A DNA stretch of 64,000 nt, from positions 1,137,475-1,201,474 of the forward strand of contig NZ_JAQSWB010000001.1 in assembly GCF_029266855.1 (NCBI RefSeq), in the 5' to 3' direction. Under the pieces are notes generated by a model that saw only the letters and a list, made by a program, of their open reading frames with translations, ran no database searches and was not told the origin of the DNA. The DNA is from Fluviicola sp. Its GTDB lineage: Bacteria > Bacteroidota > Bacteroidia > Flavobacteriales_D > Crocinitomicaceae. Positions 10,813-19,133 of the stretch are shown in pieces. Every line of letters begins with the position of its first letter. The first letter of the stretch is position 1. A program made the position numbers and the translations under genes.

Positions 10813-12249
10813 TCACTTTGTTTCAATTAATTCCTCCATCAGGTTAACAGTATACAACTGCTCACTTGCACGCGTAACTGCCGTATACAGCCAGCGCAAA
10901 AAAGAGAAATCCACTTGTTCGGATTCCAAATACCCGTGATCAACAAAAACAACAGACCATTGCCCACCCTGCGATTTATGACAAGTTACCGCATAAGCAA
11001 ACTTAATCTGCAATGCATTGAAATAGGGTGATTTCATAATCTCCTGGTAGCGCTTTTGTTTATTGTGTTCATGCAAAAAATCCTTTTCAATTTCGAAGAA
11101 CAGGTTTTTCAGGAAATTGCGGTCCAGGTTGGGTTGTTCAATTGTCAGGGTTTCCATAAAGGCAATCGCATCAAAACGATCTAATTCCGGGTAATCGATC
11201 AGGGAAACTTCCAGGTGCGCAAAGCGAACTCCATACAACTCTTCCACTCTCCTTATACGATGAACTTTCAGTAATTCCCCGTTTGCTATAAATCCGGCAG
11301 AACTGAGAGGATCCAGCCAAAAATAATTGTTCTTCACTACCATGAGCAAATCCCCGCCGCACAGTTCTTCCTCCATCATCAGAATCCGGTTCCGGATATG
11401 CTGATTATATAAGTTGGCCCGTTTATTTGATCGGGTAACGATCATCACCTCGTCTGCCCCATAATTGCTGTAAGCAGATTCAATCTTCTCGATCAGCTCG
11501 TCTCCGGGAACTGCTTTCACATCCGGATAAGTCTGTAAATCCAACTGCGGTACTTCTTCATTCACCTGTGCCTGGCGAATCCGTGTAGCATTTTCCAAAA
11601 TCCCCGAATCGGTCCGCTGACGGACAACTGAAGTCAAACCATAAACCGTGAAATTCACTAAAGGAAAATGCTGATCCATGTAAGCTGTACTCAATGCCGG
11701 GCTTTCATCCGAACCCACCGGCGGAAGCTGTCCTTCATCACCCAATAAGATCAGTTTACAATTCTCCCCGCTCAAAGCATATTGAAATACATCCTCCAAT
11801 AAGTTTCGCGAAACACTTCCATCCGCTTGCAGGGAATAATCTCCTATCATGGAGGCTTCGTCAATGATAAAAATAGTATTCTTCGACTTATTCGGAGCAA
11901 GCTGTAGCTTCACTGTTCCGTCCGGGCCGGTTCCGGTAAAATAGATCCGTTTATGAATCGTGGTGGCAAGCATTTTAGACCGAAGTGAAAGTACTTTCGC
12001 AGCTCTTCCGGTTGGAGCCATCAAAACCGTTTTTCGTTTTAAAACATTCAATGCCTGAATATAAGCCCCCAGAATACTTGTTTTACCGGTTCCCGCATAC
12101 CCTTTCAATATAAAACAAGCCGGATTCTCTCCCTCAAAAGTGAAATTGGAAAGATGACGAATTAAAAGTTCCTGCTCTTCATTTGGCGTATGTCCAAAAA
12201 AAGACAAGATCAATCGATAACACTCCTCTTGAACAGAAACTGAATCCAT
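10813..12249 (-). CDS. ATP-dependent DNA helicase, RecD/Dda-like superfamily 1B
   Basis: Predicted 5'-3' SF1 helicase acting in DNA repair or recombination. Walker A is GYAGTGKT at residues 50-57, APTGRAAK (motif Ia) at about 78-85, the DEAS Walker B box at 130-133 and GDEGQLPPVG (motif III) at 170-179. The C-terminal UvrD/RecD-like part has VTCHKSQGGQW and LYTAVTRASEQLY. At 478 residues it is close to the short Dda/RecD2-like helicases common in Bacteroidota and lacks the long N-terminal region of RecD2. The ATG at 12249 is 4 nt from a perfect TAnnTTTG element, which supports this start and suggests a leaderless mRNA. Confidence 0.9.
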   Translation of the reverse strand: MDSVSVQEECYRLILSFFGHTPNEEQELLIRHLSNFTFEGENPACFILKGYAGTGKTSILGAYIQALNVLKRKTVLMAPTGRAAKVLSLRSKMLATTIHKRIYFTGTGPDGTVKLQLAPNKSKNTIFIIDEASMIGDYSLQADGSVSRNLLEDVFQYALSGENCKLILLGDEGQLPPVGSDESPALSTAYMDQHFPLVNFTVYGLTSVVRQRTDSGILENATRIRQAQVNEEVPQLDLQTYPDVKAVPGDELIEKIESAYSNYGADEVMIVTRSNKRANLYNQHIRNRILMMEEELCGGDLLMVVKNNYFWLDPLSSAGFIANGELLKVHRIRRVEELYGVRFAHLEVSLIDYPELDRFDAIAFMETLTIEQPNLDRNFLKNLFFEIEKDFLHEHNKQKRYQEIMKSPYFNALQIKFAYAVTCHKSQGGQWSVVFVDHGYLESEQVDFSFLRWLYTAVTRASEQLYTVNLMEELIETK

Positions 12250-12253
12250 ACTC

Positions 12254-12261
12254 CAAAATTA
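12254..12261 (-). promoter_or_regulatory. -7 promoter element TAATTTTG of the helicase gene
   Basis: Perfect match to the Bacteroidota -7 consensus TAnnTTTG on the minus strand, ending 4 nt before the ATG at 12249. No good -33 TTG at the usual distance was seen. Confidence 0.6.
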
Positions 12262-12289
12262 CATATTCTAATTACGAATGCATACACTC

Positions 12290-12442
12290 AAAAATAAGCG
12301 CACGCAGATTTACTGACAAAGCTTGTACTATCGGTTAATTTTAATACCCTGAATATTCGGGAAAGTATTGCTCTCATTGCAAATAATATCCAGTGCATAA
12401 CTATCTGCGTAAATCTATTGAATCTGCGTGCTAAAAATAAGC
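12290..12442. repeat. Diverged intergenic repeat pair (AAAAATAAGC ... CTGCGT motifs)
   Basis: Between the divergent helicase and DUF3822 genes. AAAAATAAGC occurs at 12290-12299 and again at 12433-12442; the match extends to about 23 nt with four mismatches. CACGCAGATTTAC (12301-12313) has inverted partners GTAAATCT and AATCTGCGTG at 12409-12430. The gap (12250-12502) contains no gene that I can support. Confidence 0.5.
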
Positions 12443-12480
12443 CCACTAAGATTAATCAGCTTAACGCAGGCTAGTTTTAC

Positions 12481-12488
12481 TATATTTG
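12481..12488 (+). promoter_or_regulatory. -7 promoter element TATATTTG of the DUF3822-rsmD-coaD operon
   Basis: Perfect TAnnTTTG, 14 nt before the GTG start at 12503. Supports transcription of the following four genes from here. Confidence 0.6.
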
Positions 12489-12502
12489 TATAAAACAATT
12501 TT

Positions 12503-13252
12503 GTGCAGTTAATACTAGAAATTACTCAGCAAAGCATTGCAGCTTTCCAGCTTACCGGAAGTGAAATTCAGTTATTGGAAAAAGCAAATTGTACGAAAAG
12601 AACCGATACAGGCTACAAAGAAGTTTTGACCCAGGTAATTGAAAAGATAGGGAACCTGGACCGTTTCGAAAATTTCTCCTGCTCCTATTTTTCACAAGAG
12701 TTTTGCCTGGTGCCAAATTCCTTATTTGCAGCCTCAACACCGGAAGTTTTACTGCAGTATACTGCCCACAAAACGATTTCAAAAAGCGATACGGATTACA
12801 ATCGACTGCCTGAATGGACTTCGGTAATCATATACCAACTCCCGATGTGGGTAAAATCAGTACTTATCCTCAAAGCGCCAAGAATTGTTATTCAACATGA
12901 AATTGCTCACCTTCTCCGGCATTTGACTACCGGTTCACTGATTCCATTGCGCAGCCATTTGGTGATGCATGAAGAACAATTTTCATTAGTAGTTCGAAAG
13001 GACGGAAACATTGCTCACACGAGTATCCAGGAATACCAGACGGAGGAAGACATTGTATACCATTTGGCAACAGTCTTCACTCAACTTAAAATAGATTCGA
13101 AGAATGAATTATTTATTCATGGTACCGGAGAACAGATCGAAAGTATCCAAAAACGCCTGGCATCACATTTAAAGAAAATCAATTTGTTTGAACAAACGAA
13201 AGTCGAAATACAAGCATCCACTCATCTTCAATATCAGACACTGTGCGTATAG
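12503..13252 (+). CDS. DUF3822 family protein, possible actin-like (ASKHA) fold
   Basis: A 249-aa cytoplasmic protein recognised as DUF3822, a Bacteroidota family usually found next to rsmD and coaD, as here. GTG is the likely start; there is no in-frame ATG nearby and a -7 promoter element lies 14 nt upstream. The pattern of motifs resembles actin-like ATPases: an N-terminal strand-turn LILEITQQSIAAFQL, a second strand pair after residue 150 (HEEQFSLVVRKDGNIAHTS) and a late ELFIHGTGEQIE similar to an adenosine motif. That fold is my inference from pattern only. The gene overlaps the start of rsmD by 10 bp, so translation is likely coupled. Function unknown. Confidence 0.75.
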   Translation: MQLILEITQQSIAAFQLTGSEIQLLEKANCTKRTDTGYKEVLTQVIEKIGNLDRFENFSCSYFSQEFCLVPNSLFAASTPEVLLQYTAHKTISKSDTDYNRLPEWTSVIIYQLPMWVKSVLILKAPRIVIQHEIAHLLRHLTTGSLIPLRSHLVMHEEQFSLVVRKDGNIAHTSIQEYQTEEDIVYHLATVFTQLKIDSKNELFIHGTGEQIESIQKRLASHLKKINLFEQTKVEIQASTHLQYQTLCV

Positions 13253-13782
13253 TTAGAGGTATCTACAAAGCAAGAAGGTTTAGTCCTCCTAAAAGTTTTC
13301 CTTCAAGACCCACAACGGATTTTGCAAAAGAGGGAATCTTCAACGTACTTGAAAACAGATACAGCCTGTTCAATCTCAATATATTGGATCTGTGTGCAGG
13401 AACCGGAAATATTTCATTGGAATTCCTGTCACGGGAAGCCGGAAATGTAACTTCACTTGATAAAGATCCGGTTTGCATCAAATACATGTATAAGCTCAAA
13501 AAAGAGTTGGGAATCGGAGATGAATGGCTGATCACTAAAAACGAAGTACGAGGTTACCTTGACAATTGCAGCGAGACCTTTGATCTGATCTTTGCCGATC
13601 CACCCTACGCCTTGACGTTTCACGATACGATAGTCCGCATTATTCGTGAACGCAAACTATTAAATCCGGGCGGAATTTGCTTGATTGAACACGGAAAGCA
13701 AACAGATCTGACACAGGAAAGCGGATATTTGGAAACCAGAAACTTCGGTAATGTTTACTTTAGTTTCTTTCAATTCGAATGA
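13243..13782 (+). CDS. rsmD: 16S rRNA (guanine(966)-N(2))-methyltransferase RsmD
   Basis: SAM-dependent methyltransferase of small-subunit rRNA G966. The SAM-binding motif ILDLCAGTGN is at residues 47-56, the acidic loop SLDKDP at 71-76 and the catalytic DPPY at 119-122, as in N2-guanine methylases. The N-terminus (RIVRGIYKARRF...RPTTDFAKEGIFN) is the family's typical R-P-T-x-D-x-x-K/R-E region. The length of 179 aa is usual. The start is GTG, inside the end of DUF3822. coaD begins 1 nt after the stop codon; the rsmD-coaD pairing is conserved in many bacteria. Confidence 0.93.
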   Translation: MRIVRGIYKARRFSPPKSFPSRPTTDFAKEGIFNVLENRYSLFNLNILDLCAGTGNISLEFLSREAGNVTSLDKDPVCIKYMYKLKKELGIGDEWLITKNEVRGYLDNCSETFDLIFADPPYALTFHDTIVRIIRERKLLNPGGICLIEHGKQTDLTQESGYLETRNFGNVYFSFFQFE

Positions 13783-13783
13783 C

Positions 13784-14245
13784 ATGAAAAAAAGTGCATG
13801 CTTCCCGGGATCCTTTGATCCCTTTACCAAAGGTCATGAAGATATCATCAGAAAAGGTCTTGGCTTATTTGATGAAATAGTCATTGCTGTTGGAATAAAT
13901 TCCACGAAAAACTATTTATTCCCGCTTGAAAAAAGATTACAGCACATCAAAAGCTGTTTTAAGGATGAACCTAAAATTCGTGTGATCACCTACCAAAAAC
14001 TGACTGTGGAAATGTGTCAGGACGAAGGATGTAACTATATTCTGCGCGGACTGAGAGATGTGAAAGACTTCAACTACGAAGTCCCGATCGCATTAATGAA
14101 CCGTTCAATGACTGAGATCGAAACTGTTTTTTTAATCCCTGACACTTCTCTTTTCGCGATCAATGCAACCATTATCCGGGAAATCTATAAAAATGGCGGG
14201 AAAATTGATAAGTATGTAACAAATTTCGAACAGCTCGTTAATTAG
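13784..14245 (+). CDS. coaD: Phosphopantetheine adenylyltransferase CoaD
   Basis: Transfers AMP from ATP to 4'-phosphopantetheine, the fourth step of coenzyme A synthesis. The nucleotidyltransferase motif GSFDPFTKGH is at residues 9-18 and the second ATP motif NATIIRE (family ISSTxVRE) at about 127-133, with Asn-Ala-Thr replacing Ser-Ser-Thr. At 153 aa it has the family's normal length. An ATG 11 codons earlier in frame would overlap rsmD; the ATG at 13784, right after the rsmD stop, fits the conserved N-terminus MKKSACFPGSFDP. Confidence 0.95.
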   Translation: MKKSACFPGSFDPFTKGHEDIIRKGLGLFDEIVIAVGINSTKNYLFPLEKRLQHIKSCFKDEPKIRVITYQKLTVEMCQDEGCNYILRGLRDVKDFNYEVPIALMNRSMTEIETVFLIPDTSLFAINATIIREIYKNGGKIDKYVTNFEQLVN

Positions 14246-14247
14246 AC

Positions 14248-15675
14248 ATGAACAAGTATTGCATCCTCTTATTCGTTTCCATTGTATTTTCCCAGGTCTA
14301 TGGTCAATCCCTAACTGAAATAACGGGTTTTGCACCTGCATACGCGGGAAAAGAAATAGAAGTTTACCAGATTTCTGATTTTATTACGCTTCGGGAAGAG
14401 CGAATAGCTTCATCAACCGTGAAACCCGACAGTACATTCAGTCTTGTCTTTAATTTGGATGAAACCCGTAAACTGATTTTGAAATCCGGGAATAACAAAG
14501 CAAATTTGTTTGCAAACCCTGGGGGAAAATACGATGTGCTATTCCCCGAAATAAATAAATACGATCCGTATAATCCATCCGGGAACAACGTAGAACTCGT
14601 TTTCTTCAATTTGGGAAAAGAGGATATCAACTATAAAATCCTGGAATTTAACAGATGGAACGATGAATTTGTTGCCAGGTACTATACCAAACATAATGCA
14701 GATTCGAAATACTTTGTTGCCAGACTCGATACCTTTAAACTGGATGTCGAAAAATACTACAAGGCTGACACAACTGATAAATACTTTAATTATCACAGGA
14801 GATATACCATTGCAAAACTGGATGATCTGCGCTTTGTAGGAAGCCGGAATCAATATGAAAAATTTGATTTCTACATCCGTTCGACCCCGGTTTACTATCA
14901 AAACGAAGCCTACATGCAGTATATTCTGCATTTCTATGAAAAATTACTCCCACGTATCAATTCAGAATTGAATAATAAGGTATATCTGGGAATATTGAAG
15001 TCAAGTCCGACCGTGATTGCCAAAGCACTTTCCCAGGAATACACATTAACCAAACAATACAAACTTCGGGAGTTGGTCATGCTGAAAACGCTTTCGGAGT
15101 GTTACTATGAAAAGGATTATCCGCAAACCAATATCCTGACGATTCTCGACAGTATTTCGAAAAACGCATTGTATCCTGAAAACAAGATCATTGCCCAGAA
15201 TATCCGTTTTCGGCTAACAGAATTAAGCCAGGGATCCAAAGCTCCGGATTTCCTGATTAAAGATGAAAACAAGGACCTTACCCTCCAGAATTTTCAAAAG
15301 AAATACCTCTATTTATTTTTCGTAGATCCCACGAGCCTGGATAATATGAAGCAAATGAATCTTTTGAAACCTATTTATGAACGTTACAAAGAGAATATCA
15401 ACTTTGTAATGGTCTACAAGGATAAAAGCGGGATTGATCTGGCTAAATTAAAAAACGAACTTCCCTGGACGGTTATTTCGGGTAAAGAGAGTAATTCCAT
15501 TTTCAAAAACTACAATGTGGTCAATTATCCCTATTACCTGTTGATCGACCCCTTCGGTTATGTGGTAAGCGCTCCTGCTTTGGGGCCAATGCCGAATGGT
15601 TCATATGAAACCATTGACAAAACCTTCTTTATGATCCAGAAAGCACTTAAAGAAGGGAACGGAACCGATCGCTAA
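14248..15675 (+). CDS. Exported thioredoxin-fold protein without CxxC (TlpA/DUF4369-like)
   Basis: Signal peptide MNKYCILLFVSIVFSQVYGQ, then a beta-rich N-terminal part (residues of about 25-110) like the DUF4369-type domain that precedes periplasmic thioredoxins, a helical middle, and a C-terminal region (about 330-470) that reads as a redoxin/thioredoxin fold: GSKAPDFLIKDENKDLTLQNF, LYLFFVDPT, YNVVNYPYYLLIDPFG. The place where the CxxC should be is DPTSLDN, so the redox-active cysteines are missing and it is unlikely to be a thiol oxidoreductase. It starts 2 nt after the coaD stop and is the last gene of the operon. A weak AT-rich inverted repeat (15674-15691) follows. Confidence 0.75.
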   Translation: MNKYCILLFVSIVFSQVYGQSLTEITGFAPAYAGKEIEVYQISDFITLREERIASSTVKPDSTFSLVFNLDETRKLILKSGNNKANLFANPGGKYDVLFPEINKYDPYNPSGNNVELVFFNLGKEDINYKILEFNRWNDEFVARYYTKHNADSKYFVARLDTFKLDVEKYYKADTTDKYFNYHRRYTIAKLDDLRFVGSRNQYEKFDFYIRSTPVYYQNEAYMQYILHFYEKLLPRINSELNNKVYLGILKSSPTVIAKALSQEYTLTKQYKLRELVMLKTLSECYYEKDYPQTNILTILDSISKNALYPENKIIAQNIRFRLTELSQGSKAPDFLIKDENKDLTLQNFQKKYLYLFFVDPTSLDNMKQMNLLKPIYERYKENINFVMVYKDKSGIDLAKLKNELPWTVISGKESNSIFKNYNVVNYPYYLLIDPFGYVVSAPALGPMPNGSYETIDKTFFMIQKALKEGNGTDR

Positions 15676-15759
15676 ATAAGAGTTCTTATTTCAAACTCAG
15701 CTTAGAAAGGTTCATTGTTATTCGCGAATTCGAGTTATTTTTACACTAAAATTGAAAGA

Positions 15760-16344
15760 ATGCGTTACAATCTAAGTGAAGTAACAGCGATTATTCGCGA
15801 TCGAAGAACCATTTACCCGGAACAATACAGTACTCGAAAAATTCACAAAGAGCAAATAGAACTTTTGCTGAACAATGCAGTTTGGGCGCCAACTCATGGA
15901 ATGACGCAGCCATGGAGATTCATTGTTTTCAGGGAAAATGCATTGAATGACTTGTCAGAAACCCTGGGAAGCATTTACCTTTCAGAAATTCCAAAGGAAA
16001 AACAAGTGGACAGCAAACTGGGAAAGCTAATGAGCAGACCCAAAATGGCCAGTGCCGTGATCGCAGTTGTTTTAAACCGGGAAGAAGATACCCGGATTTC
16101 AGAAGAAGATGATTTTGCTGCAATCTCATGCGCCATTCAAAATATGCACTTAACAGCAACAGCACAAGGAATCGGGGCATTCTGGTCCACTCCGGCTATA
16201 ATGAAATCCGAACGCTTCAATGATTTTTTGGGTTTGGGAAAAGGACAACGCTGTGTTGGCTTGTTTTACCTGGGTTATCCAGCTGTCGAATGGCCCAAGG
16301 GTCAGCGAAAACCCATTGAATACCTCACAGAGTGGAAACAATAA
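15760..16344 (+). CDS. Nitroreductase family protein
   Basis: Likely FMN-dependent oxidoreductase using NAD(P)H. The family signature is present: an N-terminal R-R-T-I (IIRDRRTIYPEQY), APTHGMTQPWRFIVF for flavin and substrate binding around residues 45-60, and the closing GQRCVGLFYLGYP. The length of 194 aa fits single-domain nitroreductases such as the YdjA type. The ATG at 15760 was chosen over a TTG at 15715 because homologous proteins begin close to the RRT helix. The real substrate cannot be told from sequence. Confidence 0.88.
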   Translation: MRYNLSEVTAIIRDRRTIYPEQYSTRKIHKEQIELLLNNAVWAPTHGMTQPWRFIVFRENALNDLSETLGSIYLSEIPKEKQVDSKLGKLMSRPKMASAVIAVVLNREEDTRISEEDDFAAISCAIQNMHLTATAQGIGAFWSTPAIMKSERFNDFLGLGKGQRCVGLFYLGYPAVEWPKGQRKPIEYLTEWKQ

Positions 16345-16419
16345 CTCAGGCAAATCAACGTTAGTTTACCAACTAAACAAATAGATAACCCGTTTAAAGT
16401 AGAAAGAGAACAAAGTACA

Positions 16420-17190
16420 ATGCAGAAATCCATATTTATATTATTTATTTGTGCTTTTTCGCTTATTTCCTATGGACAAAAACGAAAAAAAGAACGATTC
16501 CCTTCTTACTTTGGAATTGTAGCAGCTCCGGTCATTCCAAACAATTTCATAGGCGCGGTTCATACTGAAATAAAGGATAGCTCAGAGTCAATGACCGCTG
16601 ACTTTCATAATAAATGGGGTTTTACATTTGGAGCGACTATCCGGATCGGATTATCGAAGAATATTAGTCTTGAAACAGGGATATCACAGGTAAGACGTAT
16701 CTATAACGTGGGTATTTCAATCCCCGATTCAAATATTTACGACAGCCAGAAACTTTCGTTTGTCAATTACGACATTCCGCTGAATGCACTTTTCTACGTT
16801 AAACTGACGGAAAAATGGTATGCAGATGCTTCTTTGGGAGTTTCTATTACTCATTATCCTTCAGATGTCCAGGATTCCATGCTCCCTGAAGCGAAAAAAG
16901 CTATTTTCATCCAGGGCAGAAGAACCGAAAGTACTTATTTCGCCTTCAATGCCGGTTTTGGGTTTGAATACCGCACGGAAAAAGCAGGTACATTCTTCTT
17001 AGGATTCGGAGCAAAAGTTCCGTTCAAACCACCCCTTTTTGGAGTTGCTATTTTTAGACAAAGCGGAACAGCGAAACAGTTCTTTGCTTACGACCCGATT
17101 TCTGCAGGATATTTCACAATTGATTTCAGGTATTTTATCCCGACACCAAAAAAGAAAAAGGATCCTGTAAACCAACCTCTTATAGAATAA
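16420..17190 (+). CDS. Outer-membrane beta-barrel protein (PorT-like fold)
   Basis: 256-aa protein with signal peptide MQKSIFILFICAFSLISYGQ. The mature part shows alternating amphipathic strands (ISLETGISQV, KWYADASLGVSI, TFFLGFGAKVPF, GYFTIDFRYFIP), characteristic of the small outer-membrane barrels common in Bacteroidota. It ends with a Lys/Pro tail after the last aromatic strand, so the usual terminal aromatic residue is not at the very end. The next gene starts on the base after its stop codon, so the two are probably co-transcribed although functionally unrelated at first sight. Confidence 0.8.
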   Translation: MQKSIFILFICAFSLISYGQKRKKERFPSYFGIVAAPVIPNNFIGAVHTEIKDSSESMTADFHNKWGFTFGATIRIGLSKNISLETGISQVRRIYNVGISIPDSNIYDSQKLSFVNYDIPLNALFYVKLTEKWYADASLGVSITHYPSDVQDSMLPEAKKAIFIQGRRTESTYFAFNAGFGFEYRTEKAGTFFLGFGAKVPFKPPLFGVAIFRQSGTAKQFFAYDPISAGYFTIDFRYFIPTPKKKKDPVNQPLIE

Positions 17191-17673
17191 ATGGAACTTC
17201 CTGCAAGAGCACAAGAAATTATTGAAAAATTCAATTTAAAAAGTCATCCTGAGGGTGGCTTTTATGTTGAAACCTACCGTTCTGCGGAAATCATCCCCGG
17301 AAAAGACCGCCAGCTTCTGACAAGCATTTATTTCCTGATCACTGGAAACAGTATTTCGAGGTTTCATCGCATTCAATCGGATGAGTGCTGGTATTTTCAT
17401 GAAGGTTCTCCCCTGCTCGTTCACAGTATTTTGCCAAACGGAGAACACCAGGTCACGGAACTTGGGTTGGATCTTACTCAAAATGAAGTTCCCTTCCATG
17501 TGGTTCCGGCCAAAACCATTTTCGGTTCACATTTGAAAGATGATAAAGGTTATGCCTTTGTTTCATGTGCAGTAGCTCCCGGTTTCGATTTCAGGGATTT
17601 CGAATTGTTTTCTTTTGAAGAATTAATGAAGCTTTACCCAACTCATCGATCCATTATTACTAAATTGACATAA
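17191..17673 (+). CDS. DUF985 cupin family protein
   Basis: 160-aa soluble protein matching the DUF985/Cupin_5 family. Recognisable pieces are LKSHPEGGFYVETYRS near the N-terminus, SIYFLITGNSISRFHRIQSDECWYFHEG (written here as SRFHRIQSDE and WYFHEG) with the metal-site-like His/Glu cluster, and FGSHLKDDKGYAFVSCAVAPGFDF at the end of the barrel. The reaction is unknown. Zero spacing to the upstream barrel gene and 1 nt to the downstream CPBP gene make a three-gene operon. Confidence 0.88.
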   Translation: MELPARAQEIIEKFNLKSHPEGGFYVETYRSAEIIPGKDRQLLTSIYFLITGNSISRFHRIQSDECWYFHEGSPLLVHSILPNGEHQVTELGLDLTQNEVPFHVVPAKTIFGSHLKDDKGYAFVSCAVAPGFDFRDFELFSFEELMKLYPTHRSIITKLT

Positions 17674-17674
17674 G

Positions 17675-18211
17675 ATGTCAAAATGGAGAATCTACTTATT
17701 GGGATTTGCTACTTTATTGATGGCTCCGCTTGGCTGGCTCCTTTGCGGGATGCCTGAAATTACTGAATTCCTTCAACTGGAGCATATCACAAGTATTTGG
17801 ACTGGAATCGGGATTGAATTCGGAATCGCATTTGGTATCCTGATGCTTATTTTTACCAACACCGAAACAGCCAGGAAAAGTTTCTCCGTTCAGCATCAAC
17901 TGATCAAATCCCTGCGCTTGAACCTCTTTGATATTCTCTTTTTGTCACTTTGCGCCGGATTCGGTGAAGAAATCCTGTTTCGAATTGCCATTCAGCAATG
18001 GCTCCATCCGGTTCTCGCAACGATTGCTTTTGTTGCAATTCACGGTTACATCAATCCGAAGGATTTAGAGACCACCAAATACGGCTTGCTCGTTTGCTTA
18101 TTTATTTTGGTATTGAGTTATGCTATTTCAGGCGAACAGGGCTTGTGGTTTTGCATCGCTGCCCATGCAAGTTATGATTTCGTATTATTTTATTTCTGGG
18201 GACGGAATTAA
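17675..18211 (+). CDS. CPBP family intramembrane protease-like protein (Abi/Rce1)
   Basis: 178-aa membrane protein with about five hydrophobic spans. The CPBP/CAAX-protease motifs are intact: E98-E99-ILF-R103, H123 in AIHGY and H164 with D168 in AAHASYD. Family members act as intramembrane endopeptidases or as scaffolds; the substrate is unknown. Third gene of a tight operon. Its stop codon overlaps that of the convergent LRR lipoprotein gene by 4 bp (TTAA at 18208-18211), leaving no room for a terminator. Confidence 0.85.
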   Translation: MSKWRIYLLGFATLLMAPLGWLLCGMPEITEFLQLEHITSIWTGIGIEFGIAFGILMLIFTNTETARKSFSVQHQLIKSLRLNLFDILFLSLCAGFGEEILFRIAIQQWLHPVLATIAFVAIHGYINPKDLETTKYGLLVCLFILVLSYAISGEQGLWFCIAAHASYDFVLFYFWGRN

Positions 18212-18936
18212 GGTTCTATGTAAATCACCAGCCGGTTGGTTTGTTGTGAAAGGAAGCAAACCGGAAACACAATCGAAGGATCTGCTTTGATTTTTTCAAG
18301 CATCCTTAAACTGCAGGCGGATTCCGGGATATTCAGCATTGCCCCTGCATACTGTAAATTCAATTCTCTCAATCCACGCATATACTGCATTGAATCCGGA
18401 AGTTTGTTCAGATTATTGAAACTCAGATCCAGGAATTGCATGGACGATAAATACCCCAGATCTTCCGGAAGCTTTTGAATCGAATTCCGGTTCAGCTCCA
18501 ATTGTTCCAATTTGTTCAGCTTCCCTAATGAATCAGAAACAAAAACCAGCTTATTGTTGGAAAGAAACAGGCGTTCCAGATTTTGAAGCCTGCAAATGCA
18601 GTCAGGAATCGAATCAATATCATTATAAGCCAGGCTAAGCACCTTTAAGTTCTTTAAGTCACAAATTGACTTCGGAAACGATTTAAGTTGATTACGTCCA
18701 AGATAAAGCACTTCCAAATTCTGAAGATTCGTTATTTCAGGATCAATGTCAGTGATCTTATTCCCAAAGAAAGACATTTTCGTAATGGTGGAATCGTAAT
18801 ATAACTCGTATGGGATTGCTGTCAGATTCTTGTAATTCATAAAAACCTCTCTTCCTTTCGTTCTGGTGGAAGTTACAATGGAACATGCCGAACAAATGCT
18901 TAAAACAAACGCTATGAAAAAAAGATTGCGGATCAT
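18208..18936 (-). CDS. Leucine-rich-repeat lipoprotein
   Basis: The ATG at 18936 opens a lipoprotein signal peptide (MIRNLFFIAFVLSICSAC, lipid-anchored Cys at residue 18); an upstream start at 18987 would add 17 residues before the hydrophobic core and is unlikely. About seven leucine-rich repeats of 23 residues follow (LxxLxxLxLxxNxLxxLP type, e.g. NLEVLYLGRNQLKSFP, KLEQLELNRNSIQKLP). LRR folds bind proteins, so a surface or periplasmic recognition role is likely, but no partner is shown by context. Confidence 0.85.
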   Translation of the reverse strand: MIRNLFFIAFVLSICSACSIVTSTRTKGREVFMNYKNLTAIPYELYYDSTITKMSFFGNKITDIDPEITNLQNLEVLYLGRNQLKSFPKSICDLKNLKVLSLAYNDIDSIPDCICRLQNLERLFLSNNKLVFVSDSLGKLNKLEQLELNRNSIQKLPEDLGYLSSMQFLDLSFNNLNKLPDSMQYMRGLRELNLQYAGAMLNIPESACSLRMLEKIKADPSIVFPVCFLSQQTNRLVIYIEP

Positions 18937-19058
18937 TACACCCGAAAGTACAATAATTCGATTAACTCCGCAATCTGTATCAGACAATCTTATTTCCGGG
19001 TAAAACGTTCTGTCACATAGCTGTAAGTAGTTATGCTGTTAAGTATTTATAAAAAATC

Positions 19059-19080
19059 TTAAACGAAATAAGTCGTTTAA
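19059..19080. promoter_or_regulatory. Inverted repeat TTAAACGA-N6-TCGTTTAA, candidate operator
   Basis: Perfect 8-bp inverted repeat with a 6-nt spacer in the divergent gap between the LRR lipoprotein and Spy-like genes, 53 nt before the ATG at 19134. Geometry suits a dimeric regulator; identity unknown. Confidence 0.45.
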
Positions 19081-19133
19081 ACCAAATCACATAATTTGCA
19101 TCCTAAGAATAATAATCATAAAAATAGTTTAGT

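Noticed and set aside
12250..12502. Possible tRNA or small RNA gene
   Set aside because: No cloverleaf or conserved tRNA loops could be built; only diverged repeat motifs and two promoters are visible.
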